Source: Candidatus Neomicrothrix sp. UBA7388 (GTDB taxonomy: Bacteria; Actinomycetota; Acidimicrobiia; Acidimicrobiales; Poriferisodalaceae). From it: a stretch of DNA of 13,957 nucleotides. Of the stretch, positions 1 to 5,792 are shown piece after piece. The notes under the pieces were generated by a model, which did not search any database, had not been told where the DNA came from, and saw nothing but the letters and a program-made list of their open reading frames with translations. Every line of letters starts with the position of its first letter. Within the stretch, counting starts at the first letter, position 1. A program made the translations under genes and the position numbers. Location: NCBI GenBank assembly GCA_002470695.1, contig DKNM01000019.1:21839-35795 (forward strand), read 5' to 3'.

Positions 1-441
1 TTAGAAATTGCGCTCTGTTGCGATATACGCATAGGCGATTCAACAACTTCTTTTTGTATGAACGAGCCCTCGGAAGGCGCATTACCTATGTGGGGTGGCA
101 CGCAGCGGCTGCCCAGAGCGATATCGGTCTCTAGGGCTACTTCGATGCTCATGTTGGGCACCGAAGTAGACGCTGTCACAGCGCAGTCGTGGAACCTTAT
201 GCACATACTTTCTGAAGATCCCGAGGAGGAAGTGCGAAAAATCATTAATGAACTCCTTGAGTGCGGGCCACTAGCGCTAGAGATGGCGAAAGAAGCCGTT
301 CATCGAGGAAGTGAACTTCCACTTCGAGACGGTTTGCGTCTGGAAGGAGATCTCAATCATCAGTTGGCAGCGACCGATGACCGTGCTGAAGGCCTTGCTG
401 CTTTCTTCGAAAAACGGCCGCCGGACTTCTCTGGCCGATGA
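1..441 (+). CDS. Enoyl-CoA hydratase/isomerase, C-terminal part (5' end outside window)
   Basis: The reading frame is open from base 1, so the start lies upstream and only the last 146 residues are present. It belongs to the crotonase fold, whose members hydrate or isomerise enoyl-CoA thioesters in the cytoplasm. The window opens inside the second oxyanion/helix block (LEIALCCDIRI). This is followed by FCMNEPSEGALPMWGGTQRL, which aligns without gaps to the FGQPE...GAGGTQRL block of the rat enzyme. The two glutamates that act as catalytic acid and base in true hydratases (Glu144 and Glu164 in rat) are both present, at visible residues 2 and 22 with the family's spacing of 20. Hydratase activity is therefore plausible. 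The stop codon overlaps the next gene's start (ATGA), which suggests translational coupling with the CoA-transferase. An internal ATG at 58 is not the start, because family sequence continues upstream of it. Confidence 0.9.
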   Translation, partial: LEIALCCDIRIGDSTTSFCMNEPSEGALPMWGGTQRLPRAISVSRATSMLMLGTEVDAVTAQSWNLMHILSEDPEEEVRKIINELLECGPLALEMAKEAVHRGSELPLRDGLRLEGDLNHQLAATDDRAEGLAAFFEKRPPDFSGR

Positions 442-1403
442 CAAATTACTGGCTCCCGGCCCGATTGCATGAACGCGGCAGTTTTCTAGCCGCTCTTATA
501 GCGCAAAGGTTAGGCGACGATGTATTGGGTCCGATTGACTATTGGTTGGAGATGCCGGAACGGTTAGTAGAAGAACCGACACGGCCACAAACCGCCACGA
601 GATGGGGGACAGGTTTCTTGTGTGTCGACTTGGGCCCTGACGACCATCAGACTTGGAATCGATTTTCAAACCTCGCGGCCGAAGATAGCGATCCTGAGTC
701 GGTAGCTAGTCGTGCTCAAGTTTGGCGTCTTCCCGTGACCCCGTATCGACAAAACTGCCAGCACTTAACCCTGAATGACACGAGTAGCGCAGTTTCGGTA
801 GTCGACATGCGGGGGCGGACCGTAATCGATATGACCACTATGTGGGCTGGGCCGCTGTGTACCGAAATTTTAGCTAGAGCCGGAGCTCGGGTTATCAAGA
901 TTGAACCGGCATCGAGGCCGGACGGCCTCCGCTACGGAGATGGAGATGACGGATCTGGTCGAGCACCCATGTTCATGGAATTAAATCGATCCAAAGAAAT
1001 TGCTGACATCGACCTCAGATACTGTGTCGAAGGAGGGGAATTTCACCGACTCGTCCGCTCAGCCGACTTAGTTATTACTTCTCTCTCCCCCAGAGCAAAC
1101 GAAAACCTAGGACTCACCCCGGCAAACTTGTTCGAAATTAACCCGAAACTGGCAATTCTTTCCATTTCAGCTTTCGCATCTAGTAGCAATGAAAGTGATT
1201 GGGTTTCATACGGAACCGGCGTTCACGCGATGTCCGGCTTAGGGTGGAGGGATAATCGGCCGTTAACTCCGGCCTTCTCATATCCGGACCCAATAGCTGG
1301 CCTCGAGGCCTGCCTAACCGCTCTTGGGCAGCTCACGCAAGATGTCTCGCAGTGTTCCCGCGTATCGTTGGATCGTTCAACCAGCTCCCTCGTGGAGCCA
1401 TAA
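438..1403 (+). CDS. Family III (CaiB/BaiF) CoA-transferase of unusual, permuted-looking architecture
   Basis: This 321-residue protein is shorter than usual for the family (about 380-430). Residues about 120-300 match the N-terminal large domain: VIDMTTMWAGPL, then ARAGARVIKIEP, MELNRSKEIADIDLR, ADLVITSLSPRANENLGL, and YPDPIAGLEACLTAL. Residues about 50-105 (RWGTGFLCVDLGPDD, then SRAQVWRLPVTPY) resemble the small domain and its GVP segment, which normally follow the large domain. The order is therefore small domain first, as in the middle of the 758-residue tandem protein at 9899. The position of the catalytic aspartate (canonical YD) reads YG (Y258-G259), so the usual aspartyl-CoA mechanism is doubtful. 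It starts in an ATGA overlap with the upstream hydratase and ends in a TAATG overlap with the downstream one, implying one transcript. Family membership is clear, but substrate and activity are unknown. Confidence 0.8.
   Translation: MTNYWLPARLHERGSFLAALIAQRLGDDVLGPIDYWLEMPERLVEEPTRPQTATRWGTGFLCVDLGPDDHQTWNRFSNLAAEDSDPESVASRAQVWRLPVTPYRQNCQHLTLNDTSSAVSVVDMRGRTVIDMTTMWAGPLCTEILARAGARVIKIEPASRPDGLRYGDGDDGSGRAPMFMELNRSKEIADIDLRYCVEGGEFHRLVRSADLVITSLSPRANENLGLTPANLFEINPKLAILSISAFASSSNESDWVSYGTGVHAMSGLGWRDNRPLTPAFSYPDPIAGLEACLTALGQLTQDVSQCSRVSLDRSTSSLVEP
1394..1397 (+). promoter_or_regulatory. Ribosome binding site setting the start of the second hydratase
   Basis: GGAG lies 5 bases before ATG 1403. 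It favours this start over the in-frame ATG at 1352, which would add 17 residues with no resemblance to the crotonase family and overlap the upstream gene far more. Confidence 0.65.
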
Positions 1404-2113
1404 TGATTGAAAAAGTATTGCTAGCTTTCTCCGACGATGGAGTGGCAACTGTAACGCTAAATAATCCGCCGCTGAATATTTATGACTTAGAGATGCGGGA
1501 CGGCCTCATTGAGGCGATTACAGCAGTTCGCGACCACCCCGATGCTCGCGTATTGGTATTACAAACCGAAGCAAAGCACTTCAGCGCCGGCGCGGACCTT
1601 TCTGAATTTGGTTCAGCGGAATCAATATTTCATGCTCGTCGAATTCGCTGGGATCGCGATCCTTGGCTTCCGCTCCTCGCCTTACCTATACCGACTCTTG
1701 CGGTTTTGAAAGGTTTCGCCATTGGGTCTGGAATGGAAATGGCAATGCTATGTGACCTACGCATAGCTGCGTCTGGCACAATCATGGGCCTCCCCGAAAC
1801 CAAACTCGGAATGTTGCCAGCCGCTGGCGGCACCCAAAGCTTGACTCGACTTATCGGCCCCGATAAAGCATCGCCTTTAATTCTGACTGGAAGAAATATC
1901 GAGGTTGATGAAGCCCATCAACTAGGCATTGTGAACGAGATTGTCAGCCCAGAAAACCTTCAAGATCGCGTTAATGCCATTAGCCAACGATTGATCGCCA
2001 TGAACCCCAAAGTCGTTGCAAATCTAAAGCGGTGTATTTTCGCATCATCGGATCTTCCGCTAGACCAGGGGCTCAAGCTGGAGAGCGAATTATCTCAGTC
2101 GACTGTTTCATAA
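1403..2113 (+). CDS. Enoyl-CoA hydratase/isomerase family protein
   Basis: This 236-residue crotonase-fold protein is slightly shorter than the usual 255-265. The first oxyanion-hole block is HFSAGADL (59-66). The second is GFAIGSGMEMAMLCDLRIA, followed by GLPETKLGMLPAAGGTQ. Both catalytic glutamates of the hydratase type are present (E112 and E132, 20 apart), so reversible hydration of a 2-enoyl-CoA is the best guess, although isomerase or related chemistry in this superfamily cannot be excluded. The start overlaps the upstream CoA-transferase stop (TAATG) and has a GGAG site 5 bases before it. With the first hydratase and the CoA-transferase it forms a three-gene cluster. The C-terminal helical tail is short and ends in LESELSQSTVS, which may explain the lower length. 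It converges on the minus-strand gene ending at 2163, and no clear terminator hairpin is visible in the 49 bases between. Confidence 0.9.
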   Translation: MIEKVLLAFSDDGVATVTLNNPPLNIYDLEMRDGLIEAITAVRDHPDARVLVLQTEAKHFSAGADLSEFGSAESIFHARRIRWDRDPWLPLLALPIPTLAVLKGFAIGSGMEMAMLCDLRIAASGTIMGLPETKLGMLPAAGGTQSLTRLIGPDKASPLILTGRNIEVDEAHQLGIVNEIVSPENLQDRVNAISQRLIAMNPKVVANLKRCIFASSDLPLDQGLKLESELSQSTVS

Positions 2114-2162
2114 CCCATAGAGCGACTTCTTCTAGTAAAAACCTCGTAATAGGAAAGTGGAA

Positions 2163-3437
2163 CTATTTCGCACTATCGTCAGCGACAAAAATCACTCCTT
2201 GCTGAATTAAATCTTCGAATTCCTCATTGGACACACCCAAGCCAGCTAAAACCTCCCGAGTGTCTCCCCCGGCACAATTGAGGCTTGTGGTTATTTGGGG
2301 TGTCGCCTTGCTAAAGGTCCACATGGGCGCCGGCTGACGTACCCGCCCAACTCCAGGGGCGTCCTGCTCCGAAATCAGGCCCAGATGATTAATCGTAGGA
2401 TCGTTCTGTAGTTCGCGCCGTGTCGCTACTCGTCCCGCCGCAAAGTCATAGGTTGTAAACTTTGTTAGCACCTCCTCAGTTGTGTACTTAGCAACTTCTT
2501 CTCCTACTTCTTTGATTAAGTCCGGCAGATTCAGGATCCTATTAAGGTGCTCAGCGAACCTTTCATCTGTCAGCCAATCTGTTCTATCGAGCGCCAAGCA
2601 AAGACCGTCCCAAGGCGGCAGAAGTAGCCCCGTAGCGATCTCCCCGTCGGCGGTTTCCAGAACAACTAAGAAGGACCCAGGCGCTGATTCCAGCCATGGA
2701 GGTAATTGTTCCAACGGAATGGCTGGATCAAGTTCTGCATGTGCTGGTGCAAGACCATCCGGCCATAGAAAAGCCAGTCCGGCTGCGACCATCGGAACAT
2801 CTATTCGTTGACCGTGACCGGTCTTTTCTCTCATATAGAGGGCAGCTAGAACCCCTTGCACAAGTGCATTAGCGGAGGTTTTATCGACGACGACCTGACG
2901 CACTAAATCGCCTCGATTCTCACGATCCCGTTGGTAATCGACCATCCCCAACTTCGCCTGTACCACGTAGTCGTATGCAGGTAGATGCGCCTCGGGTCCC
3001 TCCGAGCCATGGCCCGTGATTACCCCGTAAATCAAGCCAGGGTTCACAGCCGCTAAATCCTCGTAGACGAGGCCTAGATCCTCGGCTTTGCCTGGTCGCA
3101 TGTTATGAATGAAGATGTCGGCGCCCGCTACTAACTCAAATAGAAGTTCGCGCCCGCGAGATGTCTTAGCGTCGATGGAAGCAAACTTCTTGCCGCGGTT
3201 CAGAGAATAAAACGTGCTGTTCACACCATCAGGTGTTCCAGCTAGGCCCCCAGCCCTGACGGGATCTGGATTACTTGGGCTTTCAACCTTGGTCACCTCT
3301 GCTCCGAGCTCGGCGAGCATCATTCCCGCCATAGGGCCCGAGTAGATCGACGTGATTTCAACGACTTCCAGTCCCGCAAGAGGGCTTTCTAACTGTTCGG
3401 TCATACAGCTGAAACTAGTAGCCATCTTGTCGAACAT
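2163..3437 (-). CDS. Family III (CaiB/BaiF) CoA-transferase, canonical type
   Basis: This 424-residue full-length family III CoA-transferase would move CoA from one acyl-CoA to a carboxylic acid through an enzyme-bound aspartyl-CoA intermediate. Visible family blocks are VVEITSIYSGPMAGMMLAELGAEVTKVE (the first strand-helix), NRGKKFASID, ADIFIHNMRPGKAEDLGL, and PAYDYVVQAKLGMV with the catalytic aspartate at residue 156. YMREKTGHGQRIDVPM follows, then the small domain and a C-terminal LAGLGVSNEEFEDLIQQGVI. The start is uncertain: ATG 3437, ATG 3425 and ATG 3404 are all in frame, and none has a good ribosome binding site. Family homology begins about residue 18, so ATG 3404 (MTEQLESPLAGL) is a reasonable alternative. 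The gene is read away from the small plus-strand gene at 3563, with about 125 bases of shared upstream region. The substrate is unknown. Confidence 0.9.
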   Translation of the reverse strand: MFDKMATSFSCMTEQLESPLAGLEVVEITSIYSGPMAGMMLAELGAEVTKVESPSNPDPVRAGGLAGTPDGVNSTFYSLNRGKKFASIDAKTSRGRELLFELVAGADIFIHNMRPGKAEDLGLVYEDLAAVNPGLIYGVITGHGSEGPEAHLPAYDYVVQAKLGMVDYQRDRENRGDLVRQVVVDKTSANALVQGVLAALYMREKTGHGQRIDVPMVAAGLAFLWPDGLAPAHAELDPAIPLEQLPPWLESAPGSFLVVLETADGEIATGLLLPPWDGLCLALDRTDWLTDERFAEHLNRILNLPDLIKEVGEEVAKYTTEEVLTKFTTYDFAAGRVATRRELQNDPTINHLGLISEQDAPGVGRVRQPAPMWTFSKATPQITTSLNCAGGDTREVLAGLGVSNEEFEDLIQQGVIFVADDSAK

Positions 3438-3562
3438 CTAACAACTCAATTTTTAACTCGTAGAAACTGGAACCGGAGATCCTCAAAATTTAAAAAAATT
3501 GACCGGAAAAACCCCTGAAATCAAAGTGTCCGAGGTCTTCTACGGTTAATGTCCCCAACGTC
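3438..3562. other. Divergent intergenic region
   Basis: These 125 bases lie between the minus-strand CoA-transferase and the small plus-strand gene. The middle is A/T-rich (about 3484-3500). It must hold the promoter of the CoA-transferase and probably that of the small gene. I could not pick out a convincing -35/-10 pair on either strand, nor a clear inverted repeat. Confidence 0.4.
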
Positions 3563-3859
3563 ATGAACACCGCCGTATTAAGACAACAAGCTCGAACTGC
3601 AGTTATTGAAGGTCGCAACGCTGGGCTTGGAATGGATGAGCCTGTGACCATGAAAGATGGCTCTGTTGGAGTGACCATGCGTTTCAAAGGTAAAGCGCGG
3701 AGTCTTCGCTTCACGGAAGAACTTTCGAACTCCGGTTCCATTGACATATGGGTGGACCAACCCTTTCAAGGAGCTATCTCTTGGAGACTGGGCATGATGA
3801 GGGCAGCTTCAGAACTTGGAGCCCACGTAGACAACCTCAAGCCCGTTGCACACCGATAA
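3563..3859 (+). CDS. Small hypothetical protein (98 aa)
   Basis: I do not recognise this protein. The frame encodes 98 residues with a balanced, protein-like composition. A helical N terminus (NTAVLRQQARTAVIEG) is followed by a segment rich in beta-formers (EPVTMKDGSVGVTMRFKGKA) and another helix near the end (WRLGMMRAASELGAHV). No signal peptide or membrane segment is visible. Codons favour a purine in the first position, as in the neighbouring genes. The antisense frame over the same bases gives a serine- and arginine-rich product typical of a shadow. No Shine-Dalgarno sequence precedes ATG 3563. The frame stays open upstream to a stop at 3500, without another convincing start. It converges with the amidohydrolase gene that ends at 3875. 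It could be a real small protein or a chance open frame. Confidence 0.5.
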   Translation: MNTAVLRQQARTAVIEGRNAGLGMDEPVTMKDGSVGVTMRFKGKARSLRFTEELSNSGSIDIWVDQPFQGAISWRLGMMRAASELGAHVDNLKPVAHR

Positions 3860-3874
3860 CTTTGAACGGCGAAA

Positions 3875-5050
3875 CTATTCGATATCGATCCGGTAAAGCT
3901 TGGCGGCATTATCCTGAAGAATTGCGCGAATATCGCTTTCGTCAAGGCCATCCAATGCTGTCATGAGACTCACATCGTCTCGTGGGTAGAGGCACGTAGG
4001 GTGCGGAAAATCTGTTTCGAACAACAAACACTGGCTCCCAAGAAAATCGACTGCCGGCTTGATAGTTGATCTCTCGAACCAAAAACATCCAAAAAATTGG
4101 CGGCGAAAATAGTCCGAAGGCGACATGGAAAGGTCTGCTAATTCATTAGGAGCAGTTTCCGTCATCTGGTGGTCCAGAATTTCCAAGAAAAACGGTAGCC
4201 AGCCAACCCCGCTTTCGACAGATACGAATTTTAGGTTTGGAAAGCGCTCAGGAATTCCCGAGTAAATCAAATTACCCACAGTACGGGCGTTTCCCATGAA
4301 TAAGTTTGCAGAACCGACTGCGAGCTTGCGTTCCTCGCCGAACGAAGGCCATGGGGCTCTTCCAAAAAAATCCATGTTCCCCTTTGAGGAACCGATGTGG
4401 AAATTCACGGGCATATTTAGCTCGGAGCAAGTTGCCCAAATTGGGTCCCAATCACTGGTGCCCATATCTGGAAGGCCCGCCTCCTCAGGGTTAGCGCAGG
4501 TAACGATGCCGCGAAGCCCGTTTGCGTGGGCGCGTTCGATTTCCTTAACTGCGGCATCAAGGTTCCACCAAGGAAGCAATGCCATGCCAAAAACACGCTC
4601 CCCGGTATCGGCTTGGAATTCCGCTAGAGCGTCGTTGTAAATTTCAACGCTGATTAAACGGAGAGCTTCATCAGAAGACTTCAAAAAATTCTGATTACCG
4701 AACCCAGCGACATTGGGATACATAATTTGTGCATGAATACCTAGGGAATCGAGCATGCTAACTCTTGCATCTGGATCGAAACTAGCTCTATGAACCACGT
4801 CGTTATCCATATCGAAGAATGCTGTGCCGGTAACTTTGGTGCCATCTTGACCAATCACGGATGAGGCAATGGGAAGGCCTATAGGTATGTTTCCATCAAA
4901 CCACCACCTCCTCTTTCCATCGCGTTCCTCCATCTGAGGAACGCGATCTTTCCACTTGGCTGGCGCCCGACTTGTCCAAAGATCGTATGGCTCGGACCAG
5001 TGACTATCGGTGTCGATAACTTTCAAATTGTTGTACAACATGGAATTCAA
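3875..5050 (-). CDS. Amidohydrolase 2 family (PF04909-type) metal-dependent hydrolase
   Basis: This 391-residue TIM-barrel protein belongs to the amidohydrolase-2/ACMSD-like group, whose members hydrolyse or decarboxylate small carboxylates using a divalent metal. The first-strand metal motif appears as IDTDSHWSEP (D13, D15, H17). A barrel histidine sits in NMPVNFHIGSS (H218). SVESGVGWLPFFLE and LLFETDFPHPT (D347, H350) match the late-strand segments of the group. The C terminus DIRAILQDNAAKLYRI is the usual family ending. TTG 5050 overlaps the upstream selenoprotein stop (TTGA) and has GGAG 10 bases before it, at 5064-5061. The in-frame ATG 5041 is the alternative and would leave a 5-base gap. 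Either way it is tightly coupled to the redox protein gene at 5047-5670. Substrate unknown. Confidence 0.9.
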   Translation of the reverse strand: MNSMLYNNLKVIDTDSHWSEPYDLWTSRAPAKWKDRVPQMEERDGKRRWWFDGNIPIGLPIASSVIGQDGTKVTGTAFFDMDNDVVHRASFDPDARVSMLDSLGIHAQIMYPNVAGFGNQNFLKSSDEALRLISVEIYNDALAEFQADTGERVFGMALLPWWNLDAAVKEIERAHANGLRGIVTCANPEEAGLPDMGTSDWDPIWATCSELNMPVNFHIGSSKGNMDFFGRAPWPSFGEERKLAVGSANLFMGNARTVGNLIYSGIPERFPNLKFVSVESGVGWLPFFLEILDHQMTETAPNELADLSMSPSDYFRRQFFGCFWFERSTIKPAVDFLGSQCLLFETDFPHPTCLYPRDDVSLMTALDGLDESDIRAILQDNAAKLYRIDIE

Positions 5051-5670
5051 GCTGGGCGTTCTCCAAATTCAGGACGTTCAGTGCGGGTTTTCTTTAACTC
5101 CCAGAAACCGTCGATTTCGCCGAGCATCATCAGCGCGTCCCAAAGCTTAAGGGCATCAGCGCCTTTTGGGGCACGCGTAATTACTGGACCAAACAGAGCT
5201 ACACGATCGCCGTCGTCGCGATTCCACGCAATTATCGGCGTTCCGACGTCATCACCGACCAGCGAGAGGCCGTCGTTCATCTTTTCTCGAATAGGTTCAT
5301 CCCAACTGGGATCTTCCCCGGCGTCGGCAAATTTTTTATCCACTCCCACGGCTTGGAGAGCATCTTCTAGGCGGAACGTGCGATCTCCGTCATGGTGGAT
5401 ACGCGTCCCGAACTCCCAGTAAAGGTCGAAGACACTGCTCTCTGCACCGTTCGCCCGAACAGCCTCCATAACTCGGAGCATTTTGTGAGTAACCGACGTG
5501 GAGTCGAAATACGGCGTGCCTTCCTTTGGGTTGTTCTTAAAAAGAAGGCTAATGGGCTGCCAAGTTACTGATATGTCGCGTTTTGGTGCGACCTCATCGA
5601 CGACCCAACGAGCCGTCACCCAACACCAAGGTCATATAGGGTCAACCCAAAATTCAACTTTTTTTGACAT
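5047..5670 (-). CDS. Selenoprotein: DsbA-family, Rv2466c-like reductase with UPWC active site
   Basis: This 207-residue thioredoxin-fold protein contains one in-frame UGA read as selenocysteine (residue 13). From ATG 5670 it begins MSKKVEFWVDPI-U-PWCWVTARW. This matches, from memory, the N terminus of Mycobacterium tuberculosis Rv2466c (also 207 aa), where the segment reads FWFDPLCPWCWITSRW. The UGA thus replaces the first cysteine of the CPWC redox motif; the second (C16) is encoded normally. The rest also matches: VGDDVGTP with the cis-proline (in place of VGEDVGTP), FGPVITRAPKGADALKLWDA, and the tail FWELKKTRTERPEF. Rv2466c is a mycothiol-dependent oxidoreductase; the same cofactor is inferred here. 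No Shine-Dalgarno is visible, but a TATTCT box sits 6 bases before ATG 5670, so the mRNA may be leaderless. Without recoding, the gene would be called as a 190-aa protein from GTG 5619 lacking its active site. A sequencing error or decayed gene is the alternative, but the downstream hairpin and otherwise intact frame argue against both. Confidence 0.87.
5583..5629 (-). promoter_or_regulatory. Candidate bacterial SECIS hairpin (inside the coding region)
   Basis: This is an mRNA hairpin just 3' of the UGA. Upper stem: bases 5617-5610 (GACGGCUC) pair with 5606-5599 (GGGUCGUC), giving 8 consecutive pairs of which two are G-U, closing a three-base loop G-U-U (5609-5607). Lower stem: UUGGUG (5629-5624) pairs perfectly with CACCAA (5588-5583). 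An internal loop separates the two stems. The loop G is the 23rd base after the UGA. This agrees with the known bacterial design of a short hairpin with a conserved G (often GU) at the start of the apical loop, about 16-37 bases from the UGA, recognised by SelB. Folding was done by eye. Confidence 0.72.
5632..5634 (-). other. UGA codon recoded as selenocysteine (residue 13)
   Basis: The triplet on the minus strand is TGA, flanked by GAC CCT ATA before it and CCT TGG TGT TGG after it (DPI-U-PWCW). It is the only stop in the frame between ATG 5670 and the terminal TGA at 5049-5047. It falls exactly on the catalytic N-terminal cysteine position of a CxxC motif, where selenocysteine most often replaces cysteine in thioredoxin-fold proteins. 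Confidence 0.85.
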
Positions 5671-5676
5671 ATGGGC

Positions 5677-5682
5677 AGAATA
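5677..5682 (-). promoter_or_regulatory. Possible -10 box for a leaderless selenoprotein transcript
   Basis: TATTCT (TANNNT type) lies 6 bases upstream of ATG 5670 on the minus strand, which would put the transcription start at or next to the A of the ATG. This fits the lack of a Shine-Dalgarno sequence and the commonness of leaderless mRNAs in actinobacteria. No good -35 hexamer is seen. Confidence 0.35.
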
Positions 5683-5699
5683 ACTTGCTTTAGCAGGTG

Positions 5700-5726
5700 C
5701 TTTCCGGACACTTTGTTAGAGGAAAG
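5700..5726. promoter_or_regulatory. Inverted repeat in divergent promoter region, possible operator
   Basis: CTTTCC (5700-5705) and GGAAAG (5721-5726) form a perfect 6-base inverted repeat with a 15-base spacer. It lies in the 122-base region between the divergent selenoprotein and acyl-CoA synthetase genes. The arm spacing would suit a dimeric regulator binding about two helical turns apart. No regulator gene lies in the window, and a 6-base repeat can arise by chance. Confidence 0.25.
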
Positions 5727-5781
5727 ATTGCGCTCGTGTGGCGCGCGGGTGCTTTCATCCGCGATCATGCCTGAGGAAAAC

Positions 5782-5787
5782 AGGGGG
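5782..5787 (+). promoter_or_regulatory. Ribosome binding site of the acyl-CoA synthetase
   Basis: AGGGGG ends 5 bases before the GTG at 5793 and supports GTG as the start codon. The next in-frame ATG (codon 5) is too close to this site. Confidence 0.6.
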
Positions 5788-5792
5788 ATACC

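Noticed and set aside
1352..1402. Upstream ATG 1352 as start of the second hydratase
   Set aside because: The added residues do not fit the crotonase N terminus. ATG 1403 has GGAG 5 bases before it and overlaps the upstream stop in the usual TAATG way.
2114..2162. Bidirectional terminator between the convergent hydratase and CoA-transferase genes
   Set aside because: Only a very short CCT/AGG pairing is visible, with no stable stem followed by a T run on either strand.
3490..3747. Minus-strand open frame opposite the small 98-residue protein
   Set aside because: The product is rich in Ser, Arg and Pro without structure-like patterning. The plus-strand frame has the better composition and codon pattern.
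5047..5619. A 190-residue protein starting at GTG 5619 as the complete gene
   Set aside because: It would lack the first strand and the CPWC active site of its family. Family sequence continues upstream through the UGA to ATG 5670, and GTG 5619 codes for the residue between PWCW and TARW.
5498..5683. Plus-strand open frame opposite the selenoprotein start
   Set aside because: It is antisense to well-supported family sequence on the minus strand, and its product resembles nothing known.
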